A DNA stretch of 64,000 bases from Pleionea sediminis (GTDB taxonomy: Bacteria > Pseudomonadota > Gammaproteobacteria > Enterobacterales > Kangiellaceae): NCBI RefSeq assembly GCF_007570825.1, contig NZ_SUNB01000002.1:853036-917035 (forward strand), in the 5' to 3' direction. The notes beneath the pieces are model-generated. The model was not told the DNA's origin. It was given only the letters and a program-made list of their open reading frames with translations, and made no database searches. Every line of letters starts with the position of its first letter. Position 1 is the stretch's first letter. This document shows positions 20,797 through 31,151 of this stretch, piece by piece. The position numbers were made by a program, and so were the translations under genes.

Positions 20797-21267
20797 ATGG
20801 CTAAAAAGAAAAAGCAACCAGATAATGTCATTGCGCAGAATAAAAAGGCGCGTCATGACTATTTTATAGAAGAGACAATGGAAGCAGGCCTTGTCCTGGA
20901 AGGCTGGGAAGTCAAAAGTCTTAGAGATGGAAAGGCCAATTTAACAGAAAGCTATATTTTCCTAAAGGATGGAGAAGCGTGGCTTTTAGGCTGTCACATT
21001 TCACCTTTAAAAACAGCGTCTACACATATCGACCCTAACCCAATACGATATAGAAAGCTTTTATTACACAATAAAGAGCTTGGGAAGCTTTTCGGAGCGC
21101 AGCAGAAAAAAGGCTATACTATAGTTGCACTTAAACTCTATTGGAAAAATAATCTCGTTAAGTTAGAGCTTGGAATGGGTAAAGGAAAGAAGCTTCATGA
21201 TAAACGCGCGACAGAAAAAGAAAGAGAATGGAACAGATCAAAACAACGAATGATGAAAAGTAACTGA
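20797..21267 (+). CDS. smpB: SsrA-binding protein SmpB
   Basis: Binds tmRNA and delivers it to stalled ribosomes for trans-translation. The 156-residue protein has the OB-fold core ([38 protein letters not shown]) and the basic C-terminal tail ([19 protein letters not shown]) that enters the mRNA channel. The ssrA gene, which often follows smpB, is not present in this window. The next gene, the LysM lipoprotein, starts 5 bp later and is likely in the same transcript. Confidence 0.96.
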   Translation: MAKKKKQPDNVIAQNKKARHDYFIEETMEAGLVLEGWEVKSLRDGKANLTESYIFLKDGEAWLLGCHISPLKTASTHIDPNPIRYRKLLLHNKELGKLFGAQQKKGYTIVALKLYWKNNLVKLELGMGKGKKLHDKRATEKEREWNRSKQRMMKSN

Positions 21268-21272
21268 CAGCC

Positions 21273-22328
21273 ATGCAAAAAGATTATCGAGCTCAAGCTC
21301 CACTTCGACTTTTAGCTACTTTATTCTTTTTAGTGGTCGTTACTGGTTGTGGAACACTCAAAGAAACAATAGCTCATAAGAAGGAGGCTGTTTTTGATCC
21401 CGAGCGACAATTTAATTCAGCTGTTACGCTATTAGAGGAAGGTGAAGAATATAAAGCCAAACAAAAACTAATAAAAATATTAAGCCTTTATCCCAAGAAC
21501 ATCCCTTCGAAAAAGCTATTGGAGCAAATAGAGCAACCACCAATGCAACGTTATGGTAATAACTTCTTCGAATATAGAGTTCAAACGGGAGACACCATTG
21601 GACACATCGCTCAGAAGTTTCTAGGAAGTTATCTTGAGTTTTACGGGCTTGCTAAGTATAACGACATATCACGACCAAAAGACATCAGAGTTGGACAAAC
21701 TTTAAAAATTCCTTATACCCAAAGAACAGATAAAGAAATTCAAAAAGAAGACAAAGAACAGTTAAATAAAAATTTAGAGAATGCCAAGATTGCGTTTAGC
21801 GAAGATAAGTTTATTGAAACCTTAAATTTATTAAGTCAAATTCATCTAAACAATAAAAATAAAGATACTACCCTGAACTTATTTAATGAAGCTGAAAAAC
21901 GAATCATAAGCCAATTAAAATCAAACCAGTTAAACATCAAACAGCTTATTCAATTGATCAACGAAATCAATCCGACTAATACAATGAGAATTCGCCTGGA
22001 TAATACATTAACTATTTTAAAATACTGGGATATACTTAAGAGCGCTATTTCAGCCTTCGAACAAAATCAAACTACAATTTCTTATGATTTATATTTAAAA
22101 GCTTTATCAATACGAACAGATCAAACTGAAGAAAGCGAAAACCTAAAGTCACAACTATCAGAAAAGTTACATCGTAGTGCTGTGCTTCATTATAGAGGTC
22201 AAGACTTAGAGCGGGCAATTCACTTATGGGACAAGGTACTTAAAATAAACCCTGACCATGAATCAGCAAAATCTTACTGGACGCGAGCTACTGAACTCAA
22301 CGCCCAGCTAAAGAATGTTCCTAACTAA
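21273..22328 (+). CDS. LysM and TPR-like lipoprotein
   Basis: A 351-residue predicted lipoprotein. The signal peptide ends in a lipobox VTGC with Cys26; Gly at +2 predicts outer-membrane sorting. Residues about 40-90 and the C-terminal third show TPR-like helical repeats. A LysM domain that should bind peptidoglycan lies at about 98-146 (YRVQTGDTIGHIAQKF ... IRVGQTLKIP). The domain order differs from hydrolase-bearing LysM proteins: no catalytic domain is seen. It starts 5 bp after smpB and ends 1 bp before the convergent DUF1338 gene. Its role is unknown; a cell-wall-anchored scaffold is plausible. Confidence 0.75.
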   Translation: MQKDYRAQAPLRLLATLFFLVVVTGCGTLKETIAHKKEAVFDPERQFNSAVTLLEEGEEYKAKQKLIKILSLYPKNIPSKKLLEQIEQPPMQRYGNNFFEYRVQTGDTIGHIAQKFLGSYLEFYGLAKYNDISRPKDIRVGQTLKIPYTQRTDKEIQKEDKEQLNKNLENAKIAFSEDKFIETLNLLSQIHLNNKNKDTTLNLFNEAEKRIISQLKSNQLNIKQLIQLINEINPTNTMRIRLDNTLTILKYWDILKSAISAFEQNQTTISYDLYLKALSIRTDQTEESENLKSQLSEKLHRSAVLHYRGQDLERAIHLWDKVLKINPDHESAKSYWTRATELNAQLKNVPN

Positions 22329-22329
22329 C

Positions 22330-23124
22330 TCATGCAGCGTTAGTCGACTCAAAGATTTTATCAGCGGAAGCCGCTACAAATCCGTGATACAAACTATCTA
22401 TATTTGGGAGTTTAAACCTCTCAGCAAATTCATAGAAACAACTTCTAACCTCCATTTCTCCATTGGAAAAGCTCCAGTTTACTATGTTAGCCATCGTAGA
22501 ACTTTGCTTCAAACAAACTTCTTTTGAGCCTTTAACTTCACCGCCACTTGTATTCAATGCAAAGTCATTATCTTTCAGGAATTGATTAACTGACTCCAGA
22601 GTAGAGAAACCTTTTAATTCATTTACAGAAACAGTAAAGTGGTTTGCCCTTAATCCAAAAGTTGCTAACCAAGCCGCATACTCACTTTCGCTTCTAAGCT
22701 CTAAATACTCTTCTTTAGTAATTGTATTCCAAGGCATCATAGGAAGACTAAGTCCATTCTCATCGATAAATTTATCACCTTCATTAATCAACCGATTACA
22801 TATATCTTGAACATTATCGGGCATCTGCTCTAATAAAAGCTCACTTACAAAAATCTTTGGTGACTTTTCATTGAATTTGTTTTCAAAATGATAAGCACGA
22901 AGCTTCTTAGCTTCAAAGTGATATTCCTCGACTGGAAAATATGAATATGACTCTAAAAACTTAGCAATTTGATCTAAGTTGGCTTTTCCACGATTAAAAG
23001 TCCGCAAAGCTATATGATCATTTATTATATTTTCACCCAAATTTGAAAAGAGTTGGTGAATACGCTCCGCATCTTGAGTTAGCTTTAAATAATCGACCCA
23101 CAAATTCTCAAACAACTGCTGCAC
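22330..23124 (-). CDS. DUF1338 family protein (2-oxoadipate dioxygenase/decarboxylase-like)
   Basis: A 264-residue protein of the DUF1338 fold, related to the vicinal-oxygen-chelate Fe(II) enzyme HglS, which turns 2-oxoadipate into D-2-hydroxyglutarate in lysine catabolism. Candidate metal ligands are the His in NDHIALRTF, the His in ANHFTVSVN and the Glu in FYEFAERF. It is shorter than HglS (over 400 residues), so the substrate may differ. The start is GTG at 23124 with a good GGGAG six bases upstream. No lysine catabolic genes are nearby. Confidence 0.7.
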   Translation of the reverse strand: MQQLFENLWVDYLKLTQDAERIHQLFSNLGENIINDHIALRTFNRGKANLDQIAKFLESYSYFPVEEYHFEAKKLRAYHFENKFNEKSPKIFVSELLLEQMPDNVQDICNRLINEGDKFIDENGLSLPMMPWNTITKEEYLELRSESEYAAWLATFGLRANHFTVSVNELKGFSTLESVNQFLKDNDFALNTSGGEVKGSKEVCLKQSSTMANIVNWSFSNGEMEVRSCFYEFAERFKLPNIDSLYHGFVAASADKIFESTNAA

Positions 23125-23228
23125 TAGTCACTCCCGTAAAAGCATTTCGTTAAGGCTCGGAATCCTACACGAGGTCTGACCACTTTTCAACCAAATTGAG
23201 ATATCTCTGATAACTTTAAATTAGGCAT

Positions 23229-23258
23229 AAAAAAAGCCGGCATAACCAGCCGGCTTTT
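23229..23258 (-). terminator. Intrinsic terminator of the alpha operon
   Basis: A GCCGGC stem with a 7-base loop, extended by A-T pairs, is followed on the minus strand by a run of seven U. It lies 21 bp beyond the rplQ stop and ends the long S10-spc-alpha transcription block. Confidence 0.9.
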
Positions 23259-23279
23259 ATAAACAAAGATTATAAATAA

Positions 23280-23687
23280 TTACTCTTCCGTTTCATCAAC
23301 TTCTTCAACAATATCTTCTTCTTCAACTATTGGACGGTCAACTAACTCGACAATCGCCATTGGAGCATTATCTCCAGCTCTAAATCCGGCCTTGATTATT
23401 CTTAAGTATCCACCTGGACGATCCTGATATCGAGGACCTAAGTCATTAAACAATATTCCAACAGCTTCTTTAGATCGTGTTCTCGAGAACGCCAATCTGC
23501 GATTTGCAACAGAATCTTGCTTCGCTAATGTAATCAACGGCTCTGCTACTCTGCGCAACTCTTTCGCCTTTGGTAAAGTTGTTTTAATAACTTCATGCTT
23601 AAACAAGCTAACAGCCATATTCTTAAACATCGCCTGTCTATGAGAGCTGTTTCTATTTAATTTACGACCACTTTTACGATGACGCAT
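23280..23687 (-). CDS. rplQ: 50S ribosomal protein L17
   Basis: Large-subunit protein placed near the peptide exit tunnel. The 135-residue protein has the standard N-terminus [20 protein letters not shown] and [15 protein letters not shown], and ends in an acidic tail (residues about 118-135) longer than that of E. coli L17 (127 residues). It is the last gene of the alpha operon, 115 bp after rpoA and just before the terminator. Confidence 0.98.
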   Translation of the reverse strand: MRHRKSGRKLNRNSSHRQAMFKNMAVSLFKHEVIKTTLPKAKELRRVAEPLITLAKQDSVANRRLAFSRTRSKEAVGILFNDLGPRYQDRPGGYLRIIKAGFRAGDNAPMAIVELVDRPIVEEEDIVEEVDETEE

Positions 23688-23802
23688 CGGATTTACCTCA
23701 ATACAACTAGAGCAGCCTGCAATAGTACTGCTCTTTTTTAATTAATATTATAAATATTCTGTTCTCAAAAATATCAAATGAAAACAGTTCTAACACTCTA
23801 AA

Positions 23803-24786
23803 TTACTTATCATCCATTAAACTAGCAGGAGGCCAATTTTCAAGACGCATACCTAAAGACAATCCTCGAGATGCCAGAACATCCTTAATTTCAGTTAGAG
23901 ACTTCTTACCTAAATTAGGAGTTTTCAACAACTCAACTTCCGTTCGTTGTATCAAATCGCCAATATAATGAATATTTTCTGTTTTCAAGCAATTCGCTGA
24001 GCGAACGGTTAACTCCAAATCATCAACAGGACGCAATAAGATTGGATCAATCTCAGGCTCCTGACTCTCTGGCTCGGATTCTTTTTCGTCTTTTAAATCT
24101 ACAAACGCAGCTAACTGCTCTTGTAATATTGTTGCGCTTCTACGGATTGCTTCTTCAGGGTCTATTGTACCGTTTGTCTCTATTTCTAGAACCAACTTAT
24201 CCAAGTTCGTTCTTTGCTCAACTCGCGCAGACTCAACCACGTATGAGACTCGTCGTACAGGACTGAAAGATGAATCCACTTGAAGACGCCCTATTGGAGC
24301 TTCTTCCTCATTTGAGGTGCGAGCTGTAGCTGACTCATATCCACGACCTTTAGCGACTTTTATATTCATCGCTATGGAGCCGCTTTTGGTTAAAGTCGCT
24401 AGCTTGTGTTCAGGATTAATAATTTCAACGCCTGACAACCCAGCAATATCTGCTGCAGTAACATCGCCCTCACCACTTTTCTGAAGAGTCAATATAGCTT
24501 CATCTTTATCTTCTAGCTTTACAGCCAGACCTTTAAGATTGAGAAGTATTTCTATGACATCTTCCTGGACACCCTCAATAGTAGTGTACTCGTGCAAGAC
24601 ACCATCAATTTCCACTTCAACAACTGCAGCACCTGGCATTGAAGATAGCAAAATACGACGTAAAGAGTTACCAAGCGTATGACCGAATCCGCGCTCAAAA
24701 GGTTCTAATATAACCTTAGCGCGGTTTTCATTCACTTGTTCAACTTTTATTTGTCGCGGTGTCAAAAATTCGTTGACATTGCCCAT
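23803..24786 (-). CDS. rpoA: RNA polymerase alpha subunit
   Basis: The 327-residue subunit that nucleates polymerase assembly and binds UP elements and activators. The N-terminal domain (about 1-235) contains [17 protein letters not shown]. The C-terminal domain (about 250-327) contains [18 protein letters not shown], the family DNA- and CRP-contact helix region. It is preceded by rpsD at 31 bp and followed by rplQ, the classic alpha-operon order. Confidence 0.99.
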   Translation of the reverse strand: MGNVNEFLTPRQIKVEQVNENRAKVILEPFERGFGHTLGNSLRRILLSSMPGAAVVEVEIDGVLHEYTTIEGVQEDVIEILLNLKGLAVKLEDKDEAILTLQKSGEGDVTAADIAGLSGVEIINPEHKLATLTKSGSIAMNIKVAKGRGYESATARTSNEEEAPIGRLQVDSSFSPVRRVSYVVESARVEQRTNLDKLVLEIETNGTIDPEEAIRRSATILQEQLAAFVDLKDEKESEPESQEPEIDPILLRPVDDLELTVRSANCLKTENIHYIGDLIQRTEVELLKTPNLGKKSLTEIKDVLASRGLSLGMRLENWPPASLMDDK

Positions 24787-24817
24787 ACAAATCCTGTCCT
24801 CTCTAAAGAATTAGGCT

Positions 24818-25438
24818 TTACTTGGAGTAGAGCTCCACAATTAAGTTTTCATTGATTTCAGAAGGCAGATCACTTCTTTCAGGAACGCTTTTAAAAGTTC
24901 CTTCCATCTTCTTCTCATCAACTTCAACCCATGTTGGCTTGTCACGCTGAGCAGCAAGTTCTAATGCCGCTTTAATTCGTGCCTGACCTTTCGACTTTTC
25001 ACGAATCGTGATAACGTCTTCGGGCTTAACCTGATAGGACGGAATGTTAACCACTACACCGTTAACCATCAAAGATTTATGATTAACAAGCTGACGAGCT
25101 TCAGCGCGAGTCGCACCAAATCCCATTCTATAAACAACATTATCCAAGCGCGACTCTAACAACTGTAATAAGTTTTCACCGGTTGCGCCAGTTAACCTCG
25201 CAGCTTCTTTATAGTAGTTACGGAATTGCTTCTCCAACACACCGTACATGCGTCGTACTTTTTGCTTCTCTCGTAACTGGACCCCGTAGTCAGATAATCT
25301 TGGTCTCTTAGAACCATGCTGACCCGGTGTCTGATCAATCTTACATTTACTTTCTATCGCTCTTACGCCACTTTTCAGCATCAAATCTGTGCCTTCGCGA
25401 CGTGCAAGCTTTAACTTAGGACCACGATACTTAGCCAT
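24818..25438 (-). CDS. rpsD: 30S ribosomal protein S4
   Basis: Primary 16S rRNA-binding protein and, in E. coli, the translational repressor of the alpha operon. All 206 residues are conserved, including the N-terminal [19 protein letters not shown] and the S4 RNA-binding domain (about 97-160; [31 protein letters not shown]). The same leader-mediated control is expected because a structured leader precedes rpsM. Confidence 0.99.
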   Translation of the reverse strand: MAKYRGPKLKLARREGTDLMLKSGVRAIESKCKIDQTPGQHGSKRPRLSDYGVQLREKQKVRRMYGVLEKQFRNYYKEAARLTGATGENLLQLLESRLDNVVYRMGFGATRAEARQLVNHKSLMVNGVVVNIPSYQVKPEDVITIREKSKGQARIKAALELAAQRDKPTWVEVDEKKMEGTFKSVPERSDLPSEINENLIVELYSK

Positions 25439-25454
25439 TTTTCGTCTCCGTTAT

Positions 25455-25844
25455 CTACACACGTCGCTTTTTAGGCGGACGGCAACCATTGTGTGGTATT
25501 GGTGTTACATCGGTGATGTTCGTAATTTTAAAGCCCGCAGCTCCAAACGCTCGGACAGCAGATTCTCTACCCGGCCCAGGACCTTTTACGAAAACTTCAA
25601 GATTTTTCATCCCCATGTCTTTAACCATGGTTGCAACACGATCGGCAGCTACTTGAGCAGCAAACGGTGTGCTTTTACGTGAACCACGGAAACCTGATCC
25701 ACCAGCGGTTGCCCAAGCTAGAGCATTTCCCTGACGGTCTGTAACGGTAACTATGGTGTTATTAAATGAGGCATGGATGTGAGCCATGCCATCAACAACA
25801 TGCTTTTTAACCTTTTTACGGGTTTTAGTCGGTGTCTTTGCCAT
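25455..25844 (-). CDS. rpsK: 30S ribosomal protein S11
   Basis: Platform protein of the small subunit at the mRNA exit side. The 129-residue sequence is standard, with [19 protein letters not shown] and the basic C-terminus [12 protein letters not shown]. It lies 16 bp after rpsM and 16 bp before rpsD in the alpha operon. Confidence 0.99.
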   Translation of the reverse strand: MAKTPTKTRKKVKKHVVDGMAHIHASFNNTIVTVTDRQGNALAWATAGGSGFRGSRKSTPFAAQVAADRVATMVKDMGMKNLEVFVKGPGPGRESAVRAFGAAGFKITNITDVTPIPHNGCRPPKKRRV

Positions 25845-25860
25845 AATTCAAATCCTAGTG

Positions 25861-26217
25861 TTAGTTCTTAATAGGCTTTCGAGGGCCTTTACGAGTACGA
25901 GCATTGGTTTTTGTACGCTGTCCACGCACAGGCAAACCTCTACGATGACGAATGCCTCGGAAACAACCAAGATCCATCAAACGCTTTATGTTCATACTAA
26001 CTTCTCTACGGAGGTCACCTTCGACTGTAAACTTAGCGACTTCTGTTCGAAGTTTTTCGATCTGACCTTCGTCAAGATCTTTAATTTTAACACTAGGCTC
26101 GATTCCCGCTGCTTCACATATATCTAAAGCGCGAGGGCGGCCGACACCGTAAATCGCGGTTAAAGCGACTTCAGCATGCTTATGTACAGGTATGTTAATG
26201 CCAGCTATACGGGCCAT
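25861..26217 (-). CDS. rpsM: 30S ribosomal protein S13
   Basis: Head protein of the small subunit that contacts P-site tRNA and L5. The 118-residue protein has the N-terminal [19 protein letters not shown] and the basic tail [18 protein letters not shown]. It is the first gene behind the alpha leader, which in E. coli folds into the S4-binding pseudoknot. Confidence 0.99.
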   Translation of the reverse strand: MARIAGINIPVHKHAEVALTAIYGVGRPRALDICEAAGIEPSVKIKDLDEGQIEKLRTEVAKFTVEGDLRREVSMNIKRLMDLGCFRGIRHRRGLPVRGQRTKTNARTRKGPRKPIKN

Positions 26218-26264
26218 TTAATCAAACTCCACTAAATTGTTTCGGCTAACCTAGCCAAAAAGGC
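26218..26264 (-). promoter_or_regulatory. Alpha-operon leader (probable S4 control region)
   Basis: The short 5' leader of rpsM holds a GGCTA/TAGCC hairpin and a purine-rich GTGGAG ribosome site. By position it corresponds to the S4-repressed leader of E. coli, but I could not confirm the pseudoknot. Confidence 0.4.
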
Positions 26265-26269
26265 GCAAT

Positions 26270-26298
26270 AGGATAGCCATAAAACGAATAAACTTCAA
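26270..26298 (-). promoter_or_regulatory. Candidate alpha-operon promoter
   Basis: TTGAAG (26298-26293) and TATCCT (26275-26270) are separated by exactly 17 bp between rpmJ and rpsM, followed by a GC-rich stretch ATTGCGCC. It would allow rpsM-rplQ to be transcribed independently of the spc operon. Confidence 0.55.
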
Positions 26299-26320
26299 CC
26301 TATTTACGGTAAATACTAAT

Positions 26321-26434
26321 CTAACCCTGACGCTGCTTGTGTCGTGGGTCTTCACAGATTACTCGAACACTGCCATTGCGACGAATAACTTTGCAATTGC
26401 GGCAAATCTTCTTTACCGAAGCACGAACTTTCAT
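26321..26434 (-). CDS. rpmJ: 50S ribosomal protein L36
   Basis: A 37-residue protein too short for common ORF cut-offs. The minus strand from ATG 26434 reads [16 protein letters not shown] and ends in DPRHKQRQG. It keeps the zinc-ribbon ligands CxxC, a third Cys and His, so this is the zinc-containing form. It lies 39 bp after secY, the usual end of the spc operon. Confidence 0.97.
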   Translation of the reverse strand: MKVRASVKKICRNCKVIRRNGSVRVICEDPRHKQRQG

Positions 26435-26473
26435 AACCTACTCCAAAACTCGATCGCTGCTTTTCAAAATCGA

Positions 26474-27808
26474 TCAACGAATTTGGCCTGCAGCGCCATA
26501 ATTTTTAAAATTAGCCTTCTTCAAAACTGACTCGTAATTGCGGGACATAAGATGGCTTTGAACCTGACTCATAAAGTCCATAACAACAACTACTATAATC
26601 AATAGTGAAGTACCACCAAAGTAAAAAGGCACCTGGGTAAACAAAATCAAAAACTCTGGCAATAAGCAAACAAGAGTTACATATAGTGCACCGACCAGAG
26701 TTAGCCGCGTCATGACTTTGTCGATATATTTGGAGGTTTGCTCACCGGGTCTTATACCCGGAATAAACGCCCCAGATTTCTTTAAATTATCCGCGGTATC
26801 ACGAGGATTCATCGTTAACGCAGTATAAAAAAAGCAAAAGAAAATTATTCCGATTGCATAAAGAATTATATATAAAGGATTTCCAGGCTGAAGTTGCACG
26901 GTGATGTCTCGCAACCAACCTAAATTTTCATTACCTTGACCTACCCATTGAAGAATTGAGCCCGGGAACATTATTATCGCAGTTGCAAAAATTGCCGGTA
27001 TCACACCTGCCATATTTACTTTTAATGGCAAATGACTACTTTGCGCTGCGAAAACTTTTCTACCTTGCTGCCTCTTGGCATAATTAACAACAATTCTACG
27101 CTGTCCACGCTCAACCCAAACAACGAAGAAAGTCACCAAAATGACTAAAGCTCCTATCGCCATTAATGCGATCGAATGTAACTCGCCCTGGCGCGCCTGT
27201 TCTACCGTCGAACCAATGGCACTTGGTAATCCAGCGACAATGCCGGCAAATATGAGCATCGAAATACCGTTACCAATACCCCGCTCATTGATTTGTTCTC
27301 CAAGCCACATCAAAAACATAGTGCCAGTTACGAGAGAAACTACAGCGCCAAAATAAAACGGAAATCCCGGGTTTGGTACTATACCGGGAAGCATGTTTGG
27401 AAGGTTCAAGGAAATTCCAACTGCTTGAATAGTTGCTAAAACAAGTGTCAGATAACGAGTGTACTGATTCAACTTTCGTCGTCCTGACTCGCCTTCTTTT
27501 TTTAGCTGCTTCAATCTATCATCCACAAATCCCATAATTTGAATGATAATTGATGCAGAAATATAGGGCATTATACCTAGAGCAAAAACACTAGCTCTCT
27601 CCAGCGCTCCACCTGAAAACATATTAAACATTAATAATAAGTTTCCAGACTGCTGTTCGAGCATTTGTTGCAACACAGTCGCGTTTATACCAGGTACAGG
27701 AACGAACGAACCAATTCTGAATACGATCAGAGCGCCGAGTAAAAACAACAATCGTTGTTTTAACTCGGACATTCCGCTACTCACTTGTGAAGCAGGTGTT
27801 TTAGCCAT
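26474..27808 (-). CDS. secY: Protein translocase subunit SecY
   Basis: Ten-helix channel protein of the Sec translocon in the inner membrane. The 444-residue protein contains the plug/TM2 region ([13 protein letters not shown]), [15 protein letters not shown] and the cytosolic loop [12 protein letters not shown]. Its ATG overlaps the rplO stop by one base (TAATG), so the two are translationally coupled. secE lies in the nusG region of this window; secG is not here. Confidence 0.99.
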   Translation of the reverse strand: MAKTPASQVSSGMSELKQRLLFLLGALIVFRIGSFVPVPGINATVLQQMLEQQSGNLLLMFNMFSGGALERASVFALGIMPYISASIIIQIMGFVDDRLKQLKKEGESGRRKLNQYTRYLTLVLATIQAVGISLNLPNMLPGIVPNPGFPFYFGAVVSLVTGTMFLMWLGEQINERGIGNGISMLIFAGIVAGLPSAIGSTVEQARQGELHSIALMAIGALVILVTFFVVWVERGQRRIVVNYAKRQQGRKVFAAQSSHLPLKVNMAGVIPAIFATAIIMFPGSILQWVGQGNENLGWLRDITVQLQPGNPLYIILYAIGIIFFCFFYTALTMNPRDTADNLKKSGAFIPGIRPGEQTSKYIDKVMTRLTLVGALYVTLVCLLPEFLILFTQVPFYFGGTSLLIIVVVVMDFMSQVQSHLMSRNYESVLKKANFKNYGAAGQIR

Positions 27809-28245
27809 TAGCCTTCCACCTTACCGCCGGCCGCTTCGATTGCTTCTTTTGCACCTTTTGAAACTCTAATGCCTGTAGCAATAGTTACGGCTTTTTTTAT
27901 TTCACCTGAAAGCATAATCTTCACAGAATCGATTCTGTTATTTATCAAACCAGCAGATTTAAGGCTCAATAAATCAACATTCTCACCGTCAACTTTATTC
28001 AGTTCACTTAACCGAACCTCAGCTGTGGAAAGAGATTTACGAGATTTGAAACCAAACTTTGGTAACCGTTGCTTTAAAGGCATTTGACCGCCTTCAAAAC
28101 CAACTGCAACTTTTCCCCCAGACCGAGACTTCAAGCCTTTATGTCCACGACCTGCGGTCTTGCCGAGAGTGCTACCAATTCCTCTACCAACACGCTTGCG
28201 AGCCTTTTTGGCCCCTTCAGCGGGGCTCAACGAATTAAGTCTCAT
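27808..28245 (-). CDS. rplO: 50S ribosomal protein L15
   Basis: Large-subunit assembly protein of 145 residues with the long Gly/Arg/Lys-rich N-terminal extension that threads through 23S rRNA ([20 protein letters not shown]). It begins one base after rpmD and overlaps secY by one base. Confidence 0.98.
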   Translation of the reverse strand: MRLNSLSPAEGAKKARKRVGRGIGSTLGKTAGRGHKGLKSRSGGKVAVGFEGGQMPLKQRLPKFGFKSRKSLSTAEVRLSELNKVDGENVDLLSLKSAGLINNRIDSVKIMLSGEIKKAVTIATGIRVSKGAKEAIEAAGGKVEG

Positions 28246-28246
28246 T

Positions 28247-28429
28247 TTAGTCCTCCACGCTTACCATGTAGTAGACCTTATTAGCCATACCACGGTTCTC
28301 AGGGGTATCAGCCACTTCAACTGTATGCCCTATCTTGCGTAATCCTAGTCCTGACAAGCAAGCTTTGTGAGCTTTTAGTCGGCCAATGCTAGAACGTATT
28401 TGCGTAACTTTAAAAGTCTTATTAGCCAT
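28247..28429 (-). CDS. rpmD: 50S ribosomal protein L30
   Basis: A 60-residue protein ([20 protein letters not shown]). I placed the start at ATG 28429, which has GGAG eight bases upstream and gives the normal family length. A longer frame to 28465 would overlap rpsE by 32 bp and add a non-conserved segment. It lies between rpsE and rplO in the spc operon. Confidence 0.97.
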   Translation of the reverse strand: MANKTFKVTQIRSSIGRLKAHKACLSGLGLRKIGHTVEVADTPENRGMANKVYYMVSVED

Positions 28430-28433
28430 AATG

Positions 28434-28940
28434 TTACTCCAAAATATCTTCAACAGATTTGCCACGCTTCGCGGCTACTGATTCAGGAGTAGACATATCA
28501 GCCAATCCTTTTATCGTCGCTCGAACGATATTAATAGGATTGGTTGAACCATTACTCTTTGCCAAAACGTTTTGGATACCAAGTACTTCGAATACGGCGC
28601 GCATTGCACCACCCGCAATGATACCCGTACCTTCTGAAGCAGGCTGCATAAAAACTTTTGATGCGCCATGCGCAGCATTAATTGGATGCTGCAATGTATG
28701 ACCATCTTTGAGCTCTACTTGAATCATATTGCGACGAGCTTGCTCCATCGCTTTCTGAATTGCTGCTGGAACTTCGCGTGCTTTTCCGCGACCAAAGCCA
28801 ACCTTACCTTTACCATCGCCGACAACTGTTAAAGCGGTGAAAGAAAAAATTCGACCACCCTTAACCACTTTGGCGACACGGTTAACGTTGACTAATTTCT
28901 CCACCAGACCTTCGGTGCTGTTCACTTCTTGTCTAGCCAT
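28434..28940 (-). CDS. rpsE: 30S ribosomal protein S5
   Basis: Decoding-fidelity protein and site of spectinomycin-resistance changes. The 168-residue protein has the double-stranded RNA-binding domain ([21 protein letters not shown]) with wild-type loop residues. Two adjacent ATGs occur (28943 and 28940); the second has better spacing from AAGGG and matches the usual MAxxE start. Confidence 0.98.
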   Translation of the reverse strand: MARQEVNSTEGLVEKLVNVNRVAKVVKGGRIFSFTALTVVGDGKGKVGFGRGKAREVPAAIQKAMEQARRNMIQVELKDGHTLQHPINAAHGASKVFMQPASEGTGIIAGGAMRAVFEVLGIQNVLAKSNGSTNPINIVRATIKGLADMSTPESVAAKRGKSVEDILE

Positions 28941-28950
28941 CATTCAACCC

Positions 28951-29304
28951 TTAAAACTTGAGACCTTTCTCTCGAGCCGCATCCGCCAATGCTTTAACTC
29001 GACCATGATATTTAAAACCAGAACGATCAAACGCTACATTTGAAACGCCTGCATCTACAGCTCTTTCAGCTACCAGATTACCAACTTTTTTTGCAGCATC
29101 TAAATTTCCGGTACTCTTCAACTCGCTTTTAACAGCTTTTTCTACAGATGATGCAGCTGCCAATACGCGACCGTCTTCAGATGAAATAACTTGTGCATAA
29201 ATATGTTTTGGTGTTCTATTAACAACCAATCGATTTACACCTAGTTCCTTCATATGATAGCGCCCAGAAGCGGCGCGACGAATTCTTGCTTGCTTCTTAC
29301 TCAT
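28951..29304 (-). CDS. rplR: 50S ribosomal protein L18
   Basis: Binds 5S rRNA with L5 in the central protuberance. The 117-residue sequence shows the usual basic N-terminus, [16 protein letters not shown] and the C-terminal [17 protein letters not shown]. It is 9 bp after rplF and 7-10 bp before rpsE. Confidence 0.98.
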   Translation of the reverse strand: MSKKQARIRRAASGRYHMKELGVNRLVVNRTPKHIYAQVISSEDGRVLAAASSVEKAVKSELKSTGNLDAAKKVGNLVAERAVDAGVSNVAFDRSGFKYHGRVKALADAAREKGLKF

Positions 29305-29313
29305 GATGACGCC

Positions 29314-29847
29314 CTATTTCTTCTTAGCTTCTTTACGACGGATATATTCATCCACATAACGCACACCTTTACCTTTATACGGCTCTGGCGGGCGATACGC
29401 TCGAATATTGGCCGCAACTTGACCAACCAATTGCTTGTCGGCTCCTTTCACAACAACATCTGTATTTGATGGTGTTTCTACAGTTATGCCTTCAGGAACG
29501 CTGTACTCAACAGGATGAGAAAAGCCTAGAGTTAAACTTAACGTCTTACCTTTTGCTTGCGCTCTATATCCGACACCAACTAACTGCAACTTTTTCTCGA
29601 ACCCATCACTAACACCGACAACCATGTTGTTAATAAGTGCTCGCATTGTTCCGGCGAAAGCCCTCGCATCAGCAACACCCTCTTTAGGTGCAAAAGTCAG
29701 AACATTTTCATCCTGCTTTATTTCTACTGCTTCGTGCACAGTTCTTTTAAGCTCGCCTTTACTTCCCTTGACGATAATATCCTGACCATTCAAGGTAACA
29801 GTCACGCCTGAAGGTATAGAAACTGGATTATTCGCTACTCGAGACAT
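29314..29847 (-). CDS. rplF: 50S ribosomal protein L6
   Basis: Supports the factor-binding site of the large subunit. The 177-residue protein is two L6 repeats, with [17 protein letters not shown] at the start and the typical C-terminal block [20 protein letters not shown]. It lies 11 bp after rpsH. Confidence 0.98.
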   Translation of the reverse strand: MSRVANNPVSIPSGVTVTLNGQDIIVKGSKGELKRTVHEAVEIKQDENVLTFAPKEGVADARAFAGTMRALINNMVVGVSDGFEKKLQLVGVGYRAQAKGKTLSLTLGFSHPVEYSVPEGITVETPSNTDVVVKGADKQLVGQVAANIRAYRPPEPYKGKGVRYVDEYIRRKEAKKK

Positions 29848-29858
29848 GATTCAACTCC

Positions 29859-30257
29859 TTAACTTACGGTGCAAATCACTTCACCACCGAAACCGGCAGC
29901 ACGTGCAGCTTTGTCTGTCATTACGCCTTTAGAAGTCGAGACGATCGCAATACCAAGACCATCGAGGACCTTAGGTAATTCATCAACCTTCTTATATATG
30001 CGTAAACCTGGGCGACTAACTCGCTTTATTTCATCAATAACCGGCTTGCCTTCATAGTATTTAAGCACTATCGACAAAGTACGCTTATTGTTATCTTCGT
30101 CTGCAACGGAGTAATCACTAATAAAGCCTTCTTCTTTCAGAACGTTACAAACGTTTACTTTCTGATTAGAACAAGGCATTGAAACTATTTTTTTGCCTGC
30201 CATTTGACCATTTCGTATCCTGGTCAATAAATCGGCTATTGGATCTTGTAAACTCAT
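29859..30257 (-). CDS. rpsH: 30S ribosomal protein S8
   Basis: Primary 16S-binding protein and, in E. coli, the translational repressor of the spc operon acting at the rplE start. The 132-residue protein has [18 protein letters not shown] and the C-terminal [20 protein letters not shown]. Its target site here would be around rplX-rplE; I did not find a decisive mimic of the 16S site by eye. Confidence 0.98.
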   Translation of the reverse strand: MSLQDPIADLLTRIRNGQMAGKKIVSMPCSNQKVNVCNVLKEEGFISDYSVADEDNNKRTLSIVLKYYEGKPVIDEIKRVSRPGLRIYKKVDELPKVLDGLGIAIVSTSKGVMTDKAARAAGFGGEVICTVS

Positions 30258-30274
30258 GACGATTCTCCCAAGAA

Positions 30275-30580
30275 TTACCAGCTAGCTTTCACTAAACCAG
30301 GAACGTCACCTTTCATAGCATGCTCACGTAATTTATTTCGGCATAAGCCAAACTTTCGTAAATAGCCATGAGGACGACCAGTAACTCGACAACGATTATG
30401 TTTTCGAACAGGACTCGCATTGCGAGGAAGCTTTTGAAGCTTAAGCTGTGCTTCCCACTTCTCATCATCGCTTGTCTTGGGATCTCTTATAATCTCTTTT
30501 AACTCTGCGCGTTTCTTTTCATACTTCGCTACAGTACGAGCTCGCTTTTTTTCGCGCTCTATCATTGCAACTTTAGCCAT
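30275..30580 (-). CDS. rpsN: 30S ribosomal protein S14
   Basis: Small-subunit head protein of the long (101-residue) form without the CxxC zinc motif, as in most gammaproteobacteria. [20 protein letters not shown] and the C-terminal [18 protein letters not shown] are diagnostic. It lies between rplE and rpsH. Confidence 0.98.
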   Translation of the reverse strand: MAKVAMIEREKKRARTVAKYEKKRAELKEIIRDPKTSDDEKWEAQLKLQKLPRNASPVRKHNRCRVTGRPHGYLRKFGLCRNKLREHAMKGDVPGLVKASW

Positions 30581-30591
30581 AACCTCATTCC

Positions 30592-31131
30592 TTAACTTTT
30601 GATTGGGAAGTTAAAGGCGTCTAATAACGCTCGAGCTTCTTCGTTTGAGTCTGCAGTAGTTGTGATCGTAATATCTAGACCACGTACCTTATCGACCTTA
30701 TCGTAGTCGATTTCAGGAAAAACGATTTGCTCTTTAATTCCTAGAGAATAATTTCCGCGACCATCAAATGACTTAGGACTTAATCCCCTAAAGTCTCGAA
30801 TCCGAGGAATAGCAATAGAAATTAATCTTTCGAAAAATTCCCACATTTTCTCGCCACGTAAAGTTACTTTACATCCAATAGGATAGCCTTCGCGAATTTT
30901 AAAACCCGCTACTGACTTACGAGCTTTAGTTACAACCGGCTTCTGGCCTGAGATTGCGGTCATATCACTCATTGCATGTTCGATAACTTTTTTGTCACCA
31001 ACCGCTTCACCCAGACCCATGTTTAATGTGATCTTCGTAATGCGTGGGACTTGCATGACGGATTTGTAGTCAAACTTCTCTTGAAGCTCTTTGACTACAT
31101 TGTCTTTATATAAGTCGTGCAGTTTCGCCAT
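30592..31131 (-). CDS. rplE: 50S ribosomal protein L5
   Basis: Binds 5S rRNA and bridges to the small subunit. The 179-residue protein contains [17 protein letters not shown] and the C-terminal [11 protein letters not shown]. It follows rplX at 20 bp; in E. coli this junction is the S8 regulatory site. Confidence 0.98.
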   Translation of the reverse strand: MAKLHDLYKDNVVKELQEKFDYKSVMQVPRITKITLNMGLGEAVGDKKVIEHAMSDMTAISGQKPVVTKARKSVAGFKIREGYPIGCKVTLRGEKMWEFFERLISIAIPRIRDFRGLSPKSFDGRGNYSLGIKEQIVFPEIDYDKVDKVRGLDITITTTADSNEEARALLDAFNFPIKS

Positions 31132-31151
31132 CTTAAATTCACCAATTAAAA

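Noticed and set aside
23709..23734. Hairpin AGAGCAG/CTGCTCT followed by a T-run between rpoA and rplQ, as an alpha-operon terminator.
   Set aside because: The T-run follows on the plus strand, opposite to the genes, the loop is 12 bases, and rplQ lies downstream in the same operon.
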